A stretch of DNA of 64,000 bases, from contig NZ_JACSMD010000001.1 of assembly GCF_018618475.1 (NCBI RefSeq), positions 310,001 to 374,000 on the forward strand, read 5' to 3'. Position numbers and translations under genes: made by a program. The notes beneath the pieces are model-generated. The model did not search any database. It was given only the letters and a program-made list of their open reading frames with translations, and had not been told where the DNA came from. Positions 17,330-27,311 of the stretch are shown here, piece by piece (the stretch's first letter is position 1; each line of letters starts with the position of its first letter). This DNA is from Exiguobacterium sp. s122. GTDB taxonomy: Bacteria > Bacillota > Bacilli > Exiguobacteriales > Exiguobacteriaceae.

Positions 17330-19027
17330 ATGAATATGGCCAACTATACAATCGGCATCGACTATGGGACGCAATCAGGACGTGCCGTTCTCGTTGACGT
17401 CGCGACAGGTCAAGAAGTGGCAATGGCCGTCAAACCATACACACATGGCGTGATGGATGAATATTTACCGGACGGGGTGACCCGTCTCGAACATGATTGG
17501 GCGCTCCAACATCCACAAGACTATTTAGAAGTATTAGAAATCACGATTCCGGCCGTCGTCAAAGAAGCGGGGATCACACCCGACCAAGTCGTCGGGCTCG
17601 GCATCGATTTCACAGCATGCACGATTTTACCGATAGACGAACATTTGACCCCTCTTTGTTTCCTAGAGGAACATCAGCAAAACCCACACAGCTACGTGAA
17701 GCTTTGGAAGCATCACGCTGCGCAAGACGAAGCGGACGAATTGAACCGCATTGCAGCCGAACGGGGCGAAGACTTCTTGAAACGATATGGCGGGAAAATC
17801 TCATCGGAATGGATGATTCCGAAAGTGTGGCAAATCTTGAACGAAGCGCCGGCCATTTACGAAGCGGCGGACCAGATTCTAGAAGCGACCGATTGGGTCA
17901 TCTCCCAGATGACAGGTCGCGTCGTACGGAACAGTTGTACAGCTGGATATAAAGCCATTTGGCATAAACAAGACGGATACCCGTCGAACGAGTTCTTCAA
18001 AGCGCTCGATCCACGACTAGAAAACGTCGTCGAAGAAAAACTATCGCGCGACATTGCGCCGATTGGATCTAAAGCGGGTGAACTGACAGTAGCGTTCGCA
18101 GCGCGGATCGGACTTCTCCCTGGCACGGCTGTGGCGGTCGCAAACGTTGACGCCCACGTGGCGGTCCCTGCCGTCGGTATTGCAGAACCTGGCAAGATGT
18201 TGATGGTCATGGGCACGTCGACATGCCATATCCTGCTTGGGGAAGACGAACAAGTCGTCCCAGGCATGTGCGGTGTCGTTGAAGACGGCGTTATTCCCGG
18301 GTTAATGGGGTACGAAGCCGGACAATCGTGTGTCGGAGACCATTTTGAATGGTTTACCGAGACGTGTGTTCCCGGTCACTATGTTGAAGAGGCAGCCTTG
18401 AAAGGCATCGGGATTCATCAATTGTTGACGGAAAAGGCAGCTCGTCAACGTGTCGGCGAGAGCGGACTCGTCGCCCTCGACTGGTGGAATGGAAACCGAT
18501 CGACGCTCGTCGATACAAATTTAACAGGTGTGTTAATTGGGGCGACGTTGCTGACGAAACCGGAAGACATATACCGAGCCTTGATTGAAGCGACAGCGTA
18601 CGGGACACGGACGATTGTGGAAGCATTCCGACATAGCGGCGTCCCGGTACACGAAGTATATGCGGCCGGTGGAATTGCTGAGAAGAACGCTCTCATGATG
18701 CAAATCTATGCGGACGTTCTGAACATGGAAATCAAAATCTCAGCCTCTTCCCAAACGCCAGCCCTCGGATCAGCGATGTTTGGAGCGGTTGCGGCCGGTG
18801 CAGAGCGAGGCGGTTACGCTACAATCACGGAAGCAGCGGCACAGATGGGGCGCGTCAAAGAAGAGACGTACAAGCCGATTCCAGAAAACGTCGCGACGTA
18901 TGACGCGTTGTTTGCCGAATATACAAAACTTTACGACTACTTCGGTCGCGGTGAAAATGATGTGATGAAGCGCTTGAAAAAAATCAAAGCGGAGGCGTCG
19001 CGCGTGAAGGAGGAACCGGTATGGTGA
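17330..19027 (+). CDS. araB: Ribulokinase
   Basis: The 565-residue FGGY kinase phosphorylates L-ribulose to L-ribulose-5-phosphate with ATP. The N-terminal [16 protein letters not shown] is the phosphate loop; [13 protein letters not shown] and MGTSTCHIL are typical of AraB, and [16 protein letters not shown] closes the C-terminal domain. ATG 17330 is chosen because GGAGG ends 7 bases upstream; GTG 17327 and ATG 17336 are less well placed. It is first in the araB-D-A-abfA transcript, and its last 7 bases overlap araD. Confidence 0.95.
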   Translation: MNMANYTIGIDYGTQSGRAVLVDVATGQEVAMAVKPYTHGVMDEYLPDGVTRLEHDWALQHPQDYLEVLEITIPAVVKEAGITPDQVVGLGIDFTACTILPIDEHLTPLCFLEEHQQNPHSYVKLWKHHAAQDEADELNRIAAERGEDFLKRYGGKISSEWMIPKVWQILNEAPAIYEAADQILEATDWVISQMTGRVVRNSCTAGYKAIWHKQDGYPSNEFFKALDPRLENVVEEKLSRDIAPIGSKAGELTVAFAARIGLLPGTAVAVANVDAHVAVPAVGIAEPGKMLMVMGTSTCHILLGEDEQVVPGMCGVVEDGVIPGLMGYEAGQSCVGDHFEWFTETCVPGHYVEEAALKGIGIHQLLTEKAARQRVGESGLVALDWWNGNRSTLVDTNLTGVLIGATLLTKPEDIYRALIEATAYGTRTIVEAFRHSGVPVHEVYAAGGIAEKNALMMQIYADVLNMEIKISASSQTPALGSAMFGAVAAGAERGGYATITEAAAQMGRVKEETYKPIPENVATYDALFAEYTKLYDYFGRGENDVMKRLKKIKAEASRVKEEPVW

Positions 19028-19719
19028 GTCGCGCTTTGAAGGAAGCGGTGCTCGAAGCAAACTTGGCACTTCCGGAGCATGGTCTAGTCACATTCACATG
19101 GGGCAATGTCAGCGGGATCGACCGCGACGCCGGATTGGTCGTAATTAAGCCGAGCGGTGTCCCTTATGACCGGTTGACCGTGGAGGATATGGTCGTTGTC
19201 GATTTAGAGGGCAACATCGTCGAAGGAGAGCTTCGTCCTTCATCAGACACACCGACGCATCTCGCGCTCTATCGGTCTCTCCCTGAAATTGGAGGTATCG
19301 TGCATACCCATTCACCATGGGCGACGAGCTGGGCGCAGGCCAAGCGAGCGATTCCGGCGTTTGGAACGACGCATGCGGATTACTTTTATGGTGAGATTCC
19401 TTGCACACGCGAATTGACGGACGAAGAGATTGAAACGGCATATGAGCTCGAGACCGGACATGTCATTTTAGAAACGCTCGACGAGCTCATGCTCGAGACA
19501 GTCGCCGTACCCGGCGTACTAGTGGCCAACCACGCGCCGTTTTGTTGGGGTAAAAACGCGGACGAGGCCGTCCATAACGCGGTCGTTCTCGAAGAAGTCG
19601 CTAAGATGGGTCTTCATGCCTTGAACTTGAATCCGGGTCTGACACCGATTAAACAGAGCATTTTAGATAAACATTATTTGCGAAAACATGGGGCGAACGC
19701 ATACTACGGCCAAAAATGA
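19021..19719 (+). CDS. araD: L-ribulose-5-phosphate 4-epimerase
   Basis: The 232-residue class II aldolase-family enzyme converts L-ribulose-5-phosphate to D-xylulose-5-phosphate using Zn2+. The metal His pair is in [10 protein letters not shown] (about residues 94-103) and the third His in [11 protein letters not shown] (about 167-177). SGTPYDRL is read as SGVPYDRL here, and [12 protein letters not shown] binds phosphate. The start overlaps the araB stop by 7 bases, with GGAGG inside araB, so the genes are coupled. Its length is as in Bacillus and E. coli. Confidence 0.95.
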   Translation: MVSRALKEAVLEANLALPEHGLVTFTWGNVSGIDRDAGLVVIKPSGVPYDRLTVEDMVVVDLEGNIVEGELRPSSDTPTHLALYRSLPEIGGIVHTHSPWATSWAQAKRAIPAFGTTHADYFYGEIPCTRELTDEEIETAYELETGHVILETLDELMLETVAVPGVLVANHAPFCWGKNADEAVHNAVVLEEVAKMGLHALNLNPGLTPIKQSILDKHYLRKHGANAYYGQK

Positions 19720-19752
19720 CCGGTACTTCGCTTCCACATAGGGGGACTTTGG

Positions 19753-21240
19753 ATGTTGACAGCAAAAACATATGAATTTTGGTTCGTGACGGGAAGCCAA
19801 ATGCTTTACGGCGAAGACGTGCTGCGACAAGTGGAAGAGCATTCAAAAGAGATGGTGACCGGTCTTGATGCGACTGGCGTCTTTAGCGACCGAATCGTCT
19901 TTAAGGGCGTCGTCAAAAACGCAGAAGAGATTCGTCAAATGATGCTACAAGCCAATGCGGATGATTCCTGTGCGGGCGTCATCACCTGGATGCACACGTT
20001 CTCACCATCGAAGATGTGGATCAGCGGCATGCGCATCTTGCAAAAGCCGTTGCTCCATTTCGGTACTCAGTTCAACCGAGACATCCCATGGGATGCAATC
20101 GACATGGACTTCATGAACTTGAACCAATCGGCGCACGGGGACCGGGAGCATGGCTTCATCACGAGCCGGATGAACGTCAAACGCAAAGTGCTCGTCGGGC
20201 ACTGGGAAGACGAGACGACGCGCGGCAAGATGGCGAGCTGGATGAAAGTCGCTCATGCGTTAGCCGAAAGCAAAGTGTTAAAAGTGGCACGTTTCGGTGA
20301 CAACATGCGAAACGTCGCCGTGACGGAAGGCGATAAAGTCGAAGCACAGATTCGACTCGGTTGGACAGTGGACGGATATGGGGTTGGCGACCTTGTCGCA
20401 TACATGAATGCTGTGACTGATGCGGACCTCGATACGTTGATGGACGAGTATGCGTTTCGTTACGAGTTGACGAACAAAAGTATGGTTGAAGAGGAGTTTC
20501 TAGCTTCGGTTCGTTATCAAGGCCGGATTGAACTCGGTATGAAAGCCTTTCTCGAGGCCGGTGGCTATACTGCCTTCACGACGACGTTTGAGGACTTACA
20601 TGGCATGAAGCAGTTACCAGGTCTCGCGGTCCAACGCTTGATGGAGCAAGGCTATGGCTTTGCTGGAGAAGGTGACTGGAAGACGGCGGCATTGGTTCGT
20701 CTGATGAAAATCATGGCGAACAACGAGCGGACATCGTTCATGGAAGATTATACGTACCACTTTGAGCCGGGCAACGAGATGGTGCTTGGTGCCCACATGC
20801 TAGAAATTTGTCCGACGATCGCTGTCAATCAACCAAGAATTGAAGTCCACCCGCTCGGTATCGGCGACCGGGAAGCACCGGCCCGTATGGTTTTCGAAGG
20901 GCAGAGCGGCAAAGCGTTGAATGCCAGCATCATCGATCTCGGTCATCGCTTCCGCCTTCTCGTTAACACAGTCGAAGGCATCCAGCCCGAAGAGGCGATG
21001 CCAAACTTACCGGTCGCCCGCGTTCTTTGGAAAACAGAACCTTCGATGGCGCAAGCGGTCGAAAACTGGATTCAAGCCGGTGGGGCACATCACACTTGTT
21101 ATTCGTATGAAGTGACGACCGACCAGCTGCGGGACTTTGCTGAACTGCTTGACGTTGAGATTGCGGTAATCGACGCGAAGACGGAGACGGTTCAATTTAA
21201 CAATGAACTGCGTTGGAACGAACTTTACTATCGACCATAA
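19753..21240 (+). CDS. araA: L-arabinose isomerase
   Basis: The 495-residue enzyme interconverts L-arabinose and L-ribulose with Mn2+. The start EFWFVTGSQMLYGEDVL is diagnostic. The metal and catalytic residues lie in TTTFEDLHGMKQLPGLA (Glu about 306) and EDYTYHFEPGNEMVLGAHML (Glu and His about 332-350). It is the first step of the pathway though third in gene order. GGGGGA precedes the ATG. A small hairpin follows before abfA. Confidence 0.96.
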   Translation: MLTAKTYEFWFVTGSQMLYGEDVLRQVEEHSKEMVTGLDATGVFSDRIVFKGVVKNAEEIRQMMLQANADDSCAGVITWMHTFSPSKMWISGMRILQKPLLHFGTQFNRDIPWDAIDMDFMNLNQSAHGDREHGFITSRMNVKRKVLVGHWEDETTRGKMASWMKVAHALAESKVLKVARFGDNMRNVAVTEGDKVEAQIRLGWTVDGYGVGDLVAYMNAVTDADLDTLMDEYAFRYELTNKSMVEEEFLASVRYQGRIELGMKAFLEAGGYTAFTTTFEDLHGMKQLPGLAVQRLMEQGYGFAGEGDWKTAALVRLMKIMANNERTSFMEDYTYHFEPGNEMVLGAHMLEICPTIAVNQPRIEVHPLGIGDREAPARMVFEGQSGKALNASIIDLGHRFRLLVNTVEGIQPEEAMPNLPVARVLWKTEPSMAQAVENWIQAGGAHHTCYSYEVTTDQLRDFAELLDVEIAVIDAKTETVQFNNELRWNELYYRP

Positions 21241-21244
21241 TCTA

Positions 21245-21266
21245 AAGGGCCACTTCGTTGGCCCTT
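21245..21266 (+). terminator. Weak hairpin between araA and abfA
   Basis: AAGGGCCA (21245-21252) pairs with TGGCCCTT (21259-21266), but only a short T/C stretch follows. It is likely an attenuator or mRNA processing point rather than a full stop. Confidence 0.5.
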
Positions 21267-21284
21267 CTTCATGGAGGAGATACA

Positions 21285-22808
21285 ATGAACAACCAATTGA
21301 TTAAACCGTCACACGTGACGACCGGGACGACACAACTTATCGTCAATGCCGACTTGTCAAAAGGGACAATCAGCAAGCACATTTATGGTCACTTCGCCGA
21401 GCATTTAGGACGTTGTATTTATGAAGGGCTCTGGGTCGGTCCTGATTCACCGATTCCAAACACGGACGGCATTCGCAACGACGTGCTCGACGCTTTGAAG
21501 AAGTTGAATATTCCGGTCCTCCGTTGGCCAGGGGGCTGTTTTGCTGACGAATATCACTGGAAGGACGGAGTCGGTCCGAACGAGAACCGCAAACGGATGG
21601 TCAATACGCACTGGGGCGGAGTGGTCGAAAACAACTATTTCGGGACACACGAATTCATGCGTCTTTGTGAACTGCTCGAGTGTGAACCGTACATCTGCGG
21701 CAACGTCGGAAGCGGGACGGTGCAAGAGATGTCCGAATGGGTGGAATACATGACGTTCGGCGGCGAGTCACCGATGTCGAATTGGCGCCAAGAGAACGGT
21801 CGTACCGAGCCTTGGGAACTTACGTACTTCGGCGTCGGAAATGAGAACTGGGGTTGCGGCGGTAACATGCGCCCCGAATATTATGCGGACCTGTACCGTC
21901 GCTACCAGACTTACGTCCGTAACTACGACGGCAACAAACTGTATAAAATCGCCGGTGGGGCGAACATCGATGATTATAAATGGACAGAGGTTCTCATGCG
22001 GGAATCAGGATCGATGATGGACGGACTCAGCCTTCATTACTACACAATCCCAGGCGACTTCTGGTTAGGCAAAGGATCAGCCCTTGATTTCACGGAGGAC
22101 GAATGGTTCATCACGTTGAAGCGTGCTCTTTATATGGACGAGCTAATCACGAAACACGGTCAAATCATGGACCAGTATGATCCGAAGAAGCGTGTCGGGT
22201 TAATCGTCGACGAGTGGGGCACATGGTTCGATGTGGAGCCGGGAACGAACCCAGGTTTCTTGTATCAACAAAACTCGATTCGCGATGCACTCGTAGCCGC
22301 GATTCATTTCAATATCTTCCATCAGCATAACGACCGCGTCCATATGGCGAACATTGCTCAAATGGTCAACGTGTTGCAAGCGATGATTTTGACAGAAGGA
22401 GACCAGTTTATTCTCACGCCGACATACCACGTATTCGAGATGTACAGCGTCCATCAAGACGCCGAGCGCGTCGAACTCGCTGCGCACACACGCAACTATG
22501 TGGCCAAAGATGAAACGATTCCAGCCGTGAGTGCCACAGCATCGCGTAATACGGAAGGTGTTCTTCATATCAGCTTGTGCCAACTCGACCATGAGCAAGG
22601 CGATACGGTCGAAATTGATTTACGAGGGGTCGGCGCCATCTCTGATGTGTCAGCACGTATGTTGACGGCGGAGCATTTGAACGCGCACAACACGTTCGAA
22701 CAGCCCGATCTCGTCTCTCCGCGTGACCATGAAGTAACGGTCACAGAAGACGGCAAACTCGTCTTCGATATGCCTGCGATGAGTGTCATCACAATCGCGG
22801 TTCGCTAA
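21285..22808 (+). CDS. abfA: GH51 alpha-L-arabinofuranosidase
   Basis: The 507-residue cytoplasmic enzyme releases terminal arabinose from imported arabino-oligosaccharides with retention. The acid/base Glu is in [11 protein letters not shown] (about residue 187) and the nucleophile Glu in VDEWGTW (about 310). The N-terminal [18 protein letters not shown] is typical of GH51. There is no signal peptide. ATG 21285 has GGAGGAG upstream; an earlier in-frame start at 21258 lies before this site. The next gene begins 1 base after its stop. Confidence 0.95.
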   Translation: MNNQLIKPSHVTTGTTQLIVNADLSKGTISKHIYGHFAEHLGRCIYEGLWVGPDSPIPNTDGIRNDVLDALKKLNIPVLRWPGGCFADEYHWKDGVGPNENRKRMVNTHWGGVVENNYFGTHEFMRLCELLECEPYICGNVGSGTVQEMSEWVEYMTFGGESPMSNWRQENGRTEPWELTYFGVGNENWGCGGNMRPEYYADLYRRYQTYVRNYDGNKLYKIAGGANIDDYKWTEVLMRESGSMMDGLSLHYYTIPGDFWLGKGSALDFTEDEWFITLKRALYMDELITKHGQIMDQYDPKKRVGLIVDEWGTWFDVEPGTNPGFLYQQNSIRDALVAAIHFNIFHQHNDRVHMANIAQMVNVLQAMILTEGDQFILTPTYHVFEMYSVHQDAERVELAAHTRNYVAKDETIPAVSATASRNTEGVLHISLCQLDHEQGDTVEIDLRGVGAISDVSARMLTAEHLNAHNTFEQPDLVSPRDHEVTVTEDGKLVFDMPAMSVITIAVR

Positions 22809-22809
22809 A

Positions 22810-23049
22810 ATGACGGTGTCGCAAACACGGCGGTGTCGGACATGTCCACCGCAGGAGTTAAGCTATGACTGGTTATTGAGCATCGATACGGAAGTAATGG
22901 AGCAGGTTACGGACTCCGAATATGAGGCACGACTCGCTCATTGTGCCGCTTGTCCGTCTTATCAACAAGACACTTGTTTAAAATGTGGGTGTTTCGTCTC
23001 CTATCGGGCGCGGCTCGCGACGAAGCATTGCCCAGTGAACGTTTGGTAA
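22810..23049 (+). CDS. DUF6171-like small cysteine-rich protein
   Basis: The 79-residue protein holds CRTCPP near the N-terminus and the C-terminal pattern CAACPSYQQDTCLKCGCFVS with a final HCP: eight cysteines in CxxC-type pairs that suggest bound zinc. It resembles the small DUF6171 proteins of Bacilli (by recall), whose function is unknown. It begins one base after the abfA stop without a clear ribosome site, so translation is likely coupled. It lies inside the arabinose operon, between abfA and galM, which suggests regulated expression with sugar use. No catalytic motif is seen. Confidence 0.75.
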   Translation: MTVSQTRRCRTCPPQELSYDWLLSIDTEVMEQVTDSEYEARLAHCAACPSYQQDTCLKCGCFVSYRARLATKHCPVNVW

Positions 23050-23065
23050 AAAAGGAGTAGATGTC

Positions 23066-24070
23066 ATGAAGCGGCAAACAGAAACAGAGATCGAGGAGTC
23101 TACGATCACCCTTGAAAACGATTTGTATCGATTAAACATATTGACTTATGGAGCGACACTACAAGAATTTTCGGTTCAAGACGATGGCTGGAAAAATCTA
23201 ATCTTGTCGTACGACACGACCGAGGCGTACATGCACGATACGTATTATTTAGGCGCGACGATTGGACGGGTCGCCGGACGAATCGACCAAAGTACGTTTG
23301 ACATGGATGGCGTGACTCATCGCTTGCCTGCAAATGAAGGCGTCCATCACCTTCATGGCGGGGAGGGGCTACACCGTCGGATCTGGACGATCGAACAAAA
23401 GACGTCGGAACGAGTAACGCTTCATTACATCAGTCCGGACGGTGAGAACGGATATAGAGGGACACTAGATGTACGTGCTACGTTCGAACTAGTCGACCAA
23501 GGCGTCACAATCACATACGAAGCGACATCTGATGAGGACACAGTGTGCGATTTGACGAATCATACGTATTTCAACTTGAGTGGAGGCGAACGTGACATTT
23601 TGAATCATGAACTCACATTGTCTGCTGATCGCTTCGCTGAGTTGCGAGACGATTTGATTCCGACAGGCCGCTTGATTGAAGTGGATCAGACAGCGTTTGA
23701 CTTCCGGTCAGGTCGCGTCTTAAGAGACGGTCTTGACTCCCTTCATCCACAAAATAAATTGGTCAATGGCTATGACCATCCCTTCGTTTTCACAAACCAA
23801 CGGGAAGCAAAGCTGTATGACCGAGAGTCGCAGCGTGAGTTGACGATCTCGACGACGTCCCCCGCCATCGTCCTCTATTCAGGTAATCAGATGAATGAGA
23901 CGACTGCATTGCGTGAAGGGACATCGAGACGTTACTACGGCGTTTGTCTAGAACCGCAACATCTCCCTGATGCGGTGCACCACGAAACATTCCCGTCGAT
24001 TCGCTTGCAGGCCGGGGATACGTATCGTTGGCGCACGACGTACCACGTCGAGACAGGAGTGAGCCGATGA
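23066..24070 (+). CDS. galM: Aldose 1-epimerase (mutarotase)
   Basis: The 334-residue GalM-family protein interconverts alpha and beta anomers, here probably L-arabinose. Seen are GATIGRVAGRI (about residues 60-70), the acid/base His in EGVHHLHGG (about 92-100) and in LTNHTYFNLSG (about 165-175), and the catalytic Glu in YYGVCLEPQHLPDA (about 291-304). It is in the ara operon with AAAAGGAG before the start. Its last 4 bases overlap araM (ATGA). Confidence 0.9.
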   Translation: MKRQTETEIEESTITLENDLYRLNILTYGATLQEFSVQDDGWKNLILSYDTTEAYMHDTYYLGATIGRVAGRIDQSTFDMDGVTHRLPANEGVHHLHGGEGLHRRIWTIEQKTSERVTLHYISPDGENGYRGTLDVRATFELVDQGVTITYEATSDEDTVCDLTNHTYFNLSGGERDILNHELTLSADRFAELRDDLIPTGRLIEVDQTAFDFRSGRVLRDGLDSLHPQNKLVNGYDHPFVFTNQREAKLYDRESQRELTISTTSPAIVLYSGNQMNETTALREGTSRRYYGVCLEPQHLPDAVHHETFPSIRLQAGDTYRWRTTYHVETGVSR

Positions 24071-25236
24071 ATCTCGAACAGATTAATGAACGCGTGCACG
24101 CATGTGATTGCGGGAACCCCCACCACATAATCACGATTGAGCGCATCGTCGCGTCCGAACATGTCTGGCACGAATTGGCTACGTTCGTCTATGAAAAATC
24201 GTGGAGTCGCCTACTCGTCATCGCCGATTCGAATACCGAGCACGTCGGGTTTCTTCCGCTACGAGAAGCCTTGACGGGGATCGGGATCGATGTGTCGCTC
24301 GTCTCGCTTCAAGCCGATGACCAAGGAGACGTATTGGCGGAGGAACGCGCAATCGTGCAAGTGTTGCTTCATCAAGAAAGCACGGTCGATGCACTCATTG
24401 CGCTAGGAGCCGGCACGATTCATGACGTCACTCGTTTCTGTGCGGCAAAAACAAAAGTGCCGTTTATCTCGGTGCCGACCGCGCCGTCAGTGGACGGGTT
24501 CACGTCCAAAGGGGCACCACTGATTGTGAGAGGCAAAAAAATCACGTATCAGCTCGTTTCCCCGATGGCCGTATTCGTCCCGAGTCAGGTGATTCGAAAG
24601 GCGCCGGACGCATTAATTGCGGCCGGTGTCGGCGATATGCTCGGAAAATATACGTCCTTGTTGGACTGGCAGTTCGGTGCGTATGACGGCGGTGAACCGT
24701 TTTGTCCGGTCGCCGCATCGCTGACGGAACAGGCGCTACAATCGTGTGTCGACGCCTTGCCTGACATCTATAAACGAGACGCGGACGGGCTGGATCAACT
24801 GATGGAGTCGTTATTGTTATCCGGAGTCGCGATGCTCATTTTTGGTCATTCGCATCCAGCTTCCGGAGGCGAACATCACTTGTCCCACTATTGGGAGATG
24901 GATTTCATCGCCAACCATCGTCCGGCCGTCCTGCATGGGACGAAAGTTGCCATCGCTACAATGGAGCTCATCGATTCATATAAAACGACCATACTCAACG
25001 GGCCCGAGATGCCGGACACGCTACAGGCGTGGGCCGAGCAGATGCCGAGGCGTCAAGAACTCGAGTCTATCTTCCGCACGTTACGGGCACCGCTGCGACC
25101 AGAAGAAATCGGGATCTCTTCCCTCTTGTTAGCAAGTAGCAAGAGAGAGGCATACCGTTTGAGAGAACGCCATACATTGTTGAAACATATGAGCTTGAAC
25201 CGAACAGAAACTGAGGTAGGGGAGCGTTTTTTATGA
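24067..25236 (+). CDS. araM: AraM, glycerol-1-phosphate dehydrogenase
   Basis: The 389-residue iron-alcohol-dehydrogenase-fold protein matches Bacillus AraM/EgsA. That enzyme reduces dihydroxyacetone phosphate to sn-glycerol-1-phosphate with NAD(P)H for an archaeal-type ether lipid. Motifs are LGAGTIHDVTRFCA (nucleotide loop), PTAPSVDGFTSKGAP, AGVGDMLGKYTSL (metal Asp) and GHSHPASGGEHHLSHY (metal His residues). As in B. subtilis it lies in the arabinose operon, though its link to arabinose is unclear. ATG 24067 is used; it overlaps the galM stop, and the next gene overlaps its own stop. Confidence 0.9.
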   Translation: MNLEQINERVHACDCGNPHHIITIERIVASEHVWHELATFVYEKSWSRLLVIADSNTEHVGFLPLREALTGIGIDVSLVSLQADDQGDVLAEERAIVQVLLHQESTVDALIALGAGTIHDVTRFCAAKTKVPFISVPTAPSVDGFTSKGAPLIVRGKKITYQLVSPMAVFVPSQVIRKAPDALIAAGVGDMLGKYTSLLDWQFGAYDGGEPFCPVAASLTEQALQSCVDALPDIYKRDADGLDQLMESLLLSGVAMLIFGHSHPASGGEHHLSHYWEMDFIANHRPAVLHGTKVAIATMELIDSYKTTILNGPEMPDTLQAWAEQMPRRQELESIFRTLRAPLRPEEIGISSLLLASSKREAYRLRERHTLLKHMSLNRTETEVGERFL

Positions 25237-26180
25237 AAGAGACGATCACGAATCCGTTAGTGGAACAACGGGCGGACCCATGGATTATGCGCCATACAGA
25301 CGGCTATTATTATTTCACGGCCTCGTTGCCAGACTTCACCGGCATCCCGCTCCGGCGGGCGAAAACAATTGCCGCCTTGACTGAGGCCGAAGAACGGGTC
25401 GTCTGGACTAAGCGCCAGACGGGCATCATGAGCGCGAACATTTGGGCTCCAGAATTACATTACATCCAAGGGAAGTGGTACCTCTATTTTGCGGCCGCAC
25501 GAGAAGATCACGTCTTCGATCACCGGATGTATGTGCTCGAGAACAGCGCGGCAAATCCACTAGAAGGCGAATGGATTGAAAAAGGACAGGTCCGGACTTG
25601 GTGCGAATCGTTCGCGCTTGATGCGACCACGTTCGAGCACGAAGGGCGTCTCTATTACGTGTGGGCCCAAAAAGACCCGGCCATTGCTGGAAACTCGAAC
25701 ATATACATCTCAGAAATGGAAAATCCGTGGACGCTCACGGGGCCCCAAACGATGATCGCGACACCAGAGTATGATTGGGAGAAGATCGGTTTCCTCGTGA
25801 ACGAAGGACCGGCCGTCTTGAAACGGAATGGTCACATCTACATCACGTTCTCGGCAAGTGCGACGGACCATCACTACTGCATGGGCCTCCTGCACGCTGA
25901 GGAGACGAGCGATCTATTGGACGCGGCGAGTTGGACGAAACATCCCGAACCAGTCTTCGAAACGGATGAAGCGGCAAGCCAGTTTGGGCCGGGCCATAAT
26001 AGTTTTACGACGTTAGAAGATGGGACGGACGTGTTAATCTATCATGCCCGCAACTATAAAGAGATTGTAGGGGACCCGCTCTGGGACCCGAACCGACATA
26101 CACGTGTCCAATCGTTCATGTGGAACGAAAACGGGCCTGTATTCGGCCGACCAATACGTGACGAGGAGGCTGTACGATGA
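25233..26180 (+). CDS. GH43 alpha-L-arabinofuranosidase-like enzyme, copy 1
   Basis: The 315-residue single-domain GH43 protein has no signal peptide. The catalytic base is in RADPWIM (about residue 16), the pKa Asp in ALDATTF (about 129) and the acid in NEGPAVL (about 191); FGPGHNSF supplies the metal-site His. The pattern resembles exo-1,5-arabinofuranosidase branches of GH43, so it may remove arabinose from oligosaccharide ends in the cytoplasm. It overlaps araM by 4 bases and its tandem copy by 4 bases. Confidence 0.85.
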   Translation: MKETITNPLVEQRADPWIMRHTDGYYYFTASLPDFTGIPLRRAKTIAALTEAEERVVWTKRQTGIMSANIWAPELHYIQGKWYLYFAAAREDHVFDHRMYVLENSAANPLEGEWIEKGQVRTWCESFALDATTFEHEGRLYYVWAQKDPAIAGNSNIYISEMENPWTLTGPQTMIATPEYDWEKIGFLVNEGPAVLKRNGHIYITFSASATDHHYCMGLLHAEETSDLLDAASWTKHPEPVFETDEAASQFGPGHNSFTTLEDGTDVLIYHARNYKEIVGDPLWDPNRHTRVQSFMWNENGPVFGRPIRDEEAVR

Positions 26181-27121
26181 ACCGAGTAGAAGATCGTCAT
26201 TTAATATTAGAACAGCGTGCCGACCCGTGGGTGTACTTGCATACAGACGGCTATTACTATTTTACGGCGTCGGTGCCCGAGTATGACTTGATTGAGTTAC
26301 GCCGAGCCAAGACGCTCCAAGCACTGCGGACGGCCGAGCCGGTTACCGCATGGGTGAAGCATGAAACAGGTCCAATGAGCGACTTGATTTGGGCGCCCGA
26401 ACTGCACTACATTCACGGCAAGTGGTATCTCTATTTTGCTGCTGCGAAGTCGCGGGAAATCGTCAACGGTTTGTTTGACCACCGTATGTTCGTGTTAGAG
26501 AACGAGTCGACAAATCCGCTTGATGGAGAGTGGGTCGAAAAAGGACAAATTCAGACTGAATGGGACTCGTTCGCACTCGACGCGACCGTGTTTGAGCATC
26601 GTGAGAGCCATTATTTAGTGTGGGCCCAAAAAGATCCCGCCATCGATGGGAACTCAAATTTATACATCGCCGAACTCGAAAATCCATGGACGATCAAATT
26701 ACCGCAAGTCATGCTGACGAAGCCTGAGTTTGATTGGGAGACTCGCGGTTTTCTCGTCAACGAGGGAGCGGCCGTCTTAAAACGAAACGGGCGAATCTTC
26801 ATTACGTACTCTGCGAGTGCGACCGATGAGAACTATTGTATGGGCATGTTGTGCACCTCAGATGACGCGGATGTATTAAATCCGGCATCTTGGTCAAAAT
26901 CGTTCCGGCCGGTATTCCAGACGAATGCCGAAGTGAGTCAATTCGGCCCAGGCCACAACAGTTTTACCGTGAATGAGCAGGGGGAAGATGTCATCGTCTA
27001 TCATGCCCGGACGTATACAGAAATCGAAGGGGATCCACTCTACGACCCAAATCGTCATACACGGGCGCAAACGTTCATGTGGAACGAAAAAGGATATCCG
27101 GAGTTTGGAAAGCCACTTTAA
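26177..27121 (+). CDS. GH43 alpha-L-arabinofuranosidase-like enzyme, copy 2
   Basis: The 314-residue paralogue of the gene before it has the same motifs: RADPWVY (about residue 16), ALDATVF (about 135), NEGAAVL (about 196) and FGPGHNSF. The acid loop is NEGA instead of NEGP, and a short insert (KSREIVNG) follows the first blade. All catalytic residues are kept, so both copies should work, perhaps on different linkages. The ATG overlaps the stop of copy 1. A terminator follows and ends the araB operon. Confidence 0.85.
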   Translation: MNRVEDRHLILEQRADPWVYLHTDGYYYFTASVPEYDLIELRRAKTLQALRTAEPVTAWVKHETGPMSDLIWAPELHYIHGKWYLYFAAAKSREIVNGLFDHRMFVLENESTNPLDGEWVEKGQIQTEWDSFALDATVFEHRESHYLVWAQKDPAIDGNSNLYIAELENPWTIKLPQVMLTKPEFDWETRGFLVNEGAAVLKRNGRIFITYSASATDENYCMGMLCTSDDADVLNPASWSKSFRPVFQTNAEVSQFGPGHNSFTVNEQGEDVIVYHARTYTEIEGDPLYDPNRHTRAQTFMWNEKGYPEFGKPL

Positions 27122-27127
27122 AAAAAG

Positions 27128-27157
27128 AACGCTCACCACGCGTGGGCGTTTATTTTG
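27128..27157 (+). terminator. Intrinsic terminator of the araB operon
   Basis: AACGC (27128-27132) with GCGTT (27146-27150) and inner CAC/GTG pairs form an imperfect stem followed by a T-rich run. Confidence 0.7.
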
Positions 27158-27213
27158 TTATTCGGACATCAGTCAAGTCTCATCGTGCTCTTAAGGTAGA
27201 ATTTAATTTCGCA

Positions 27214-27242
27214 TTGACAACGGTTACGTATCATCCTATACT
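27214..27242 (+). promoter_or_regulatory. Promoter of the siderophore importer
   Basis: TTGACA (27214-27219), 17 bp, TATACT (27237-27242): near-consensus sigma-A. Confidence 0.85.
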
Positions 27243-27248
27243 CATAAA

Positions 27249-27263
27249 TGATAATGATTATCA
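27249..27263. promoter_or_regulatory. Fur box
   Basis: TGATAATGATTATCA is a perfect 7-1-7 Fur box at the expected transcription start, so the operon should be repressed when iron is plentiful. Confidence 0.9.
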
Positions 27264-27311
27264 GTGTCGGTGATAACGCGTCGGCATACTAGAGAAAAAG
27301 GGGATTAAAAC

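Noticed and set aside
20746-20761. AraR-like box inside araA
   Set aside because: It encodes the strongly conserved DYTYHF stretch of arabinose isomerase, so the match is most simply a coding coincidence.
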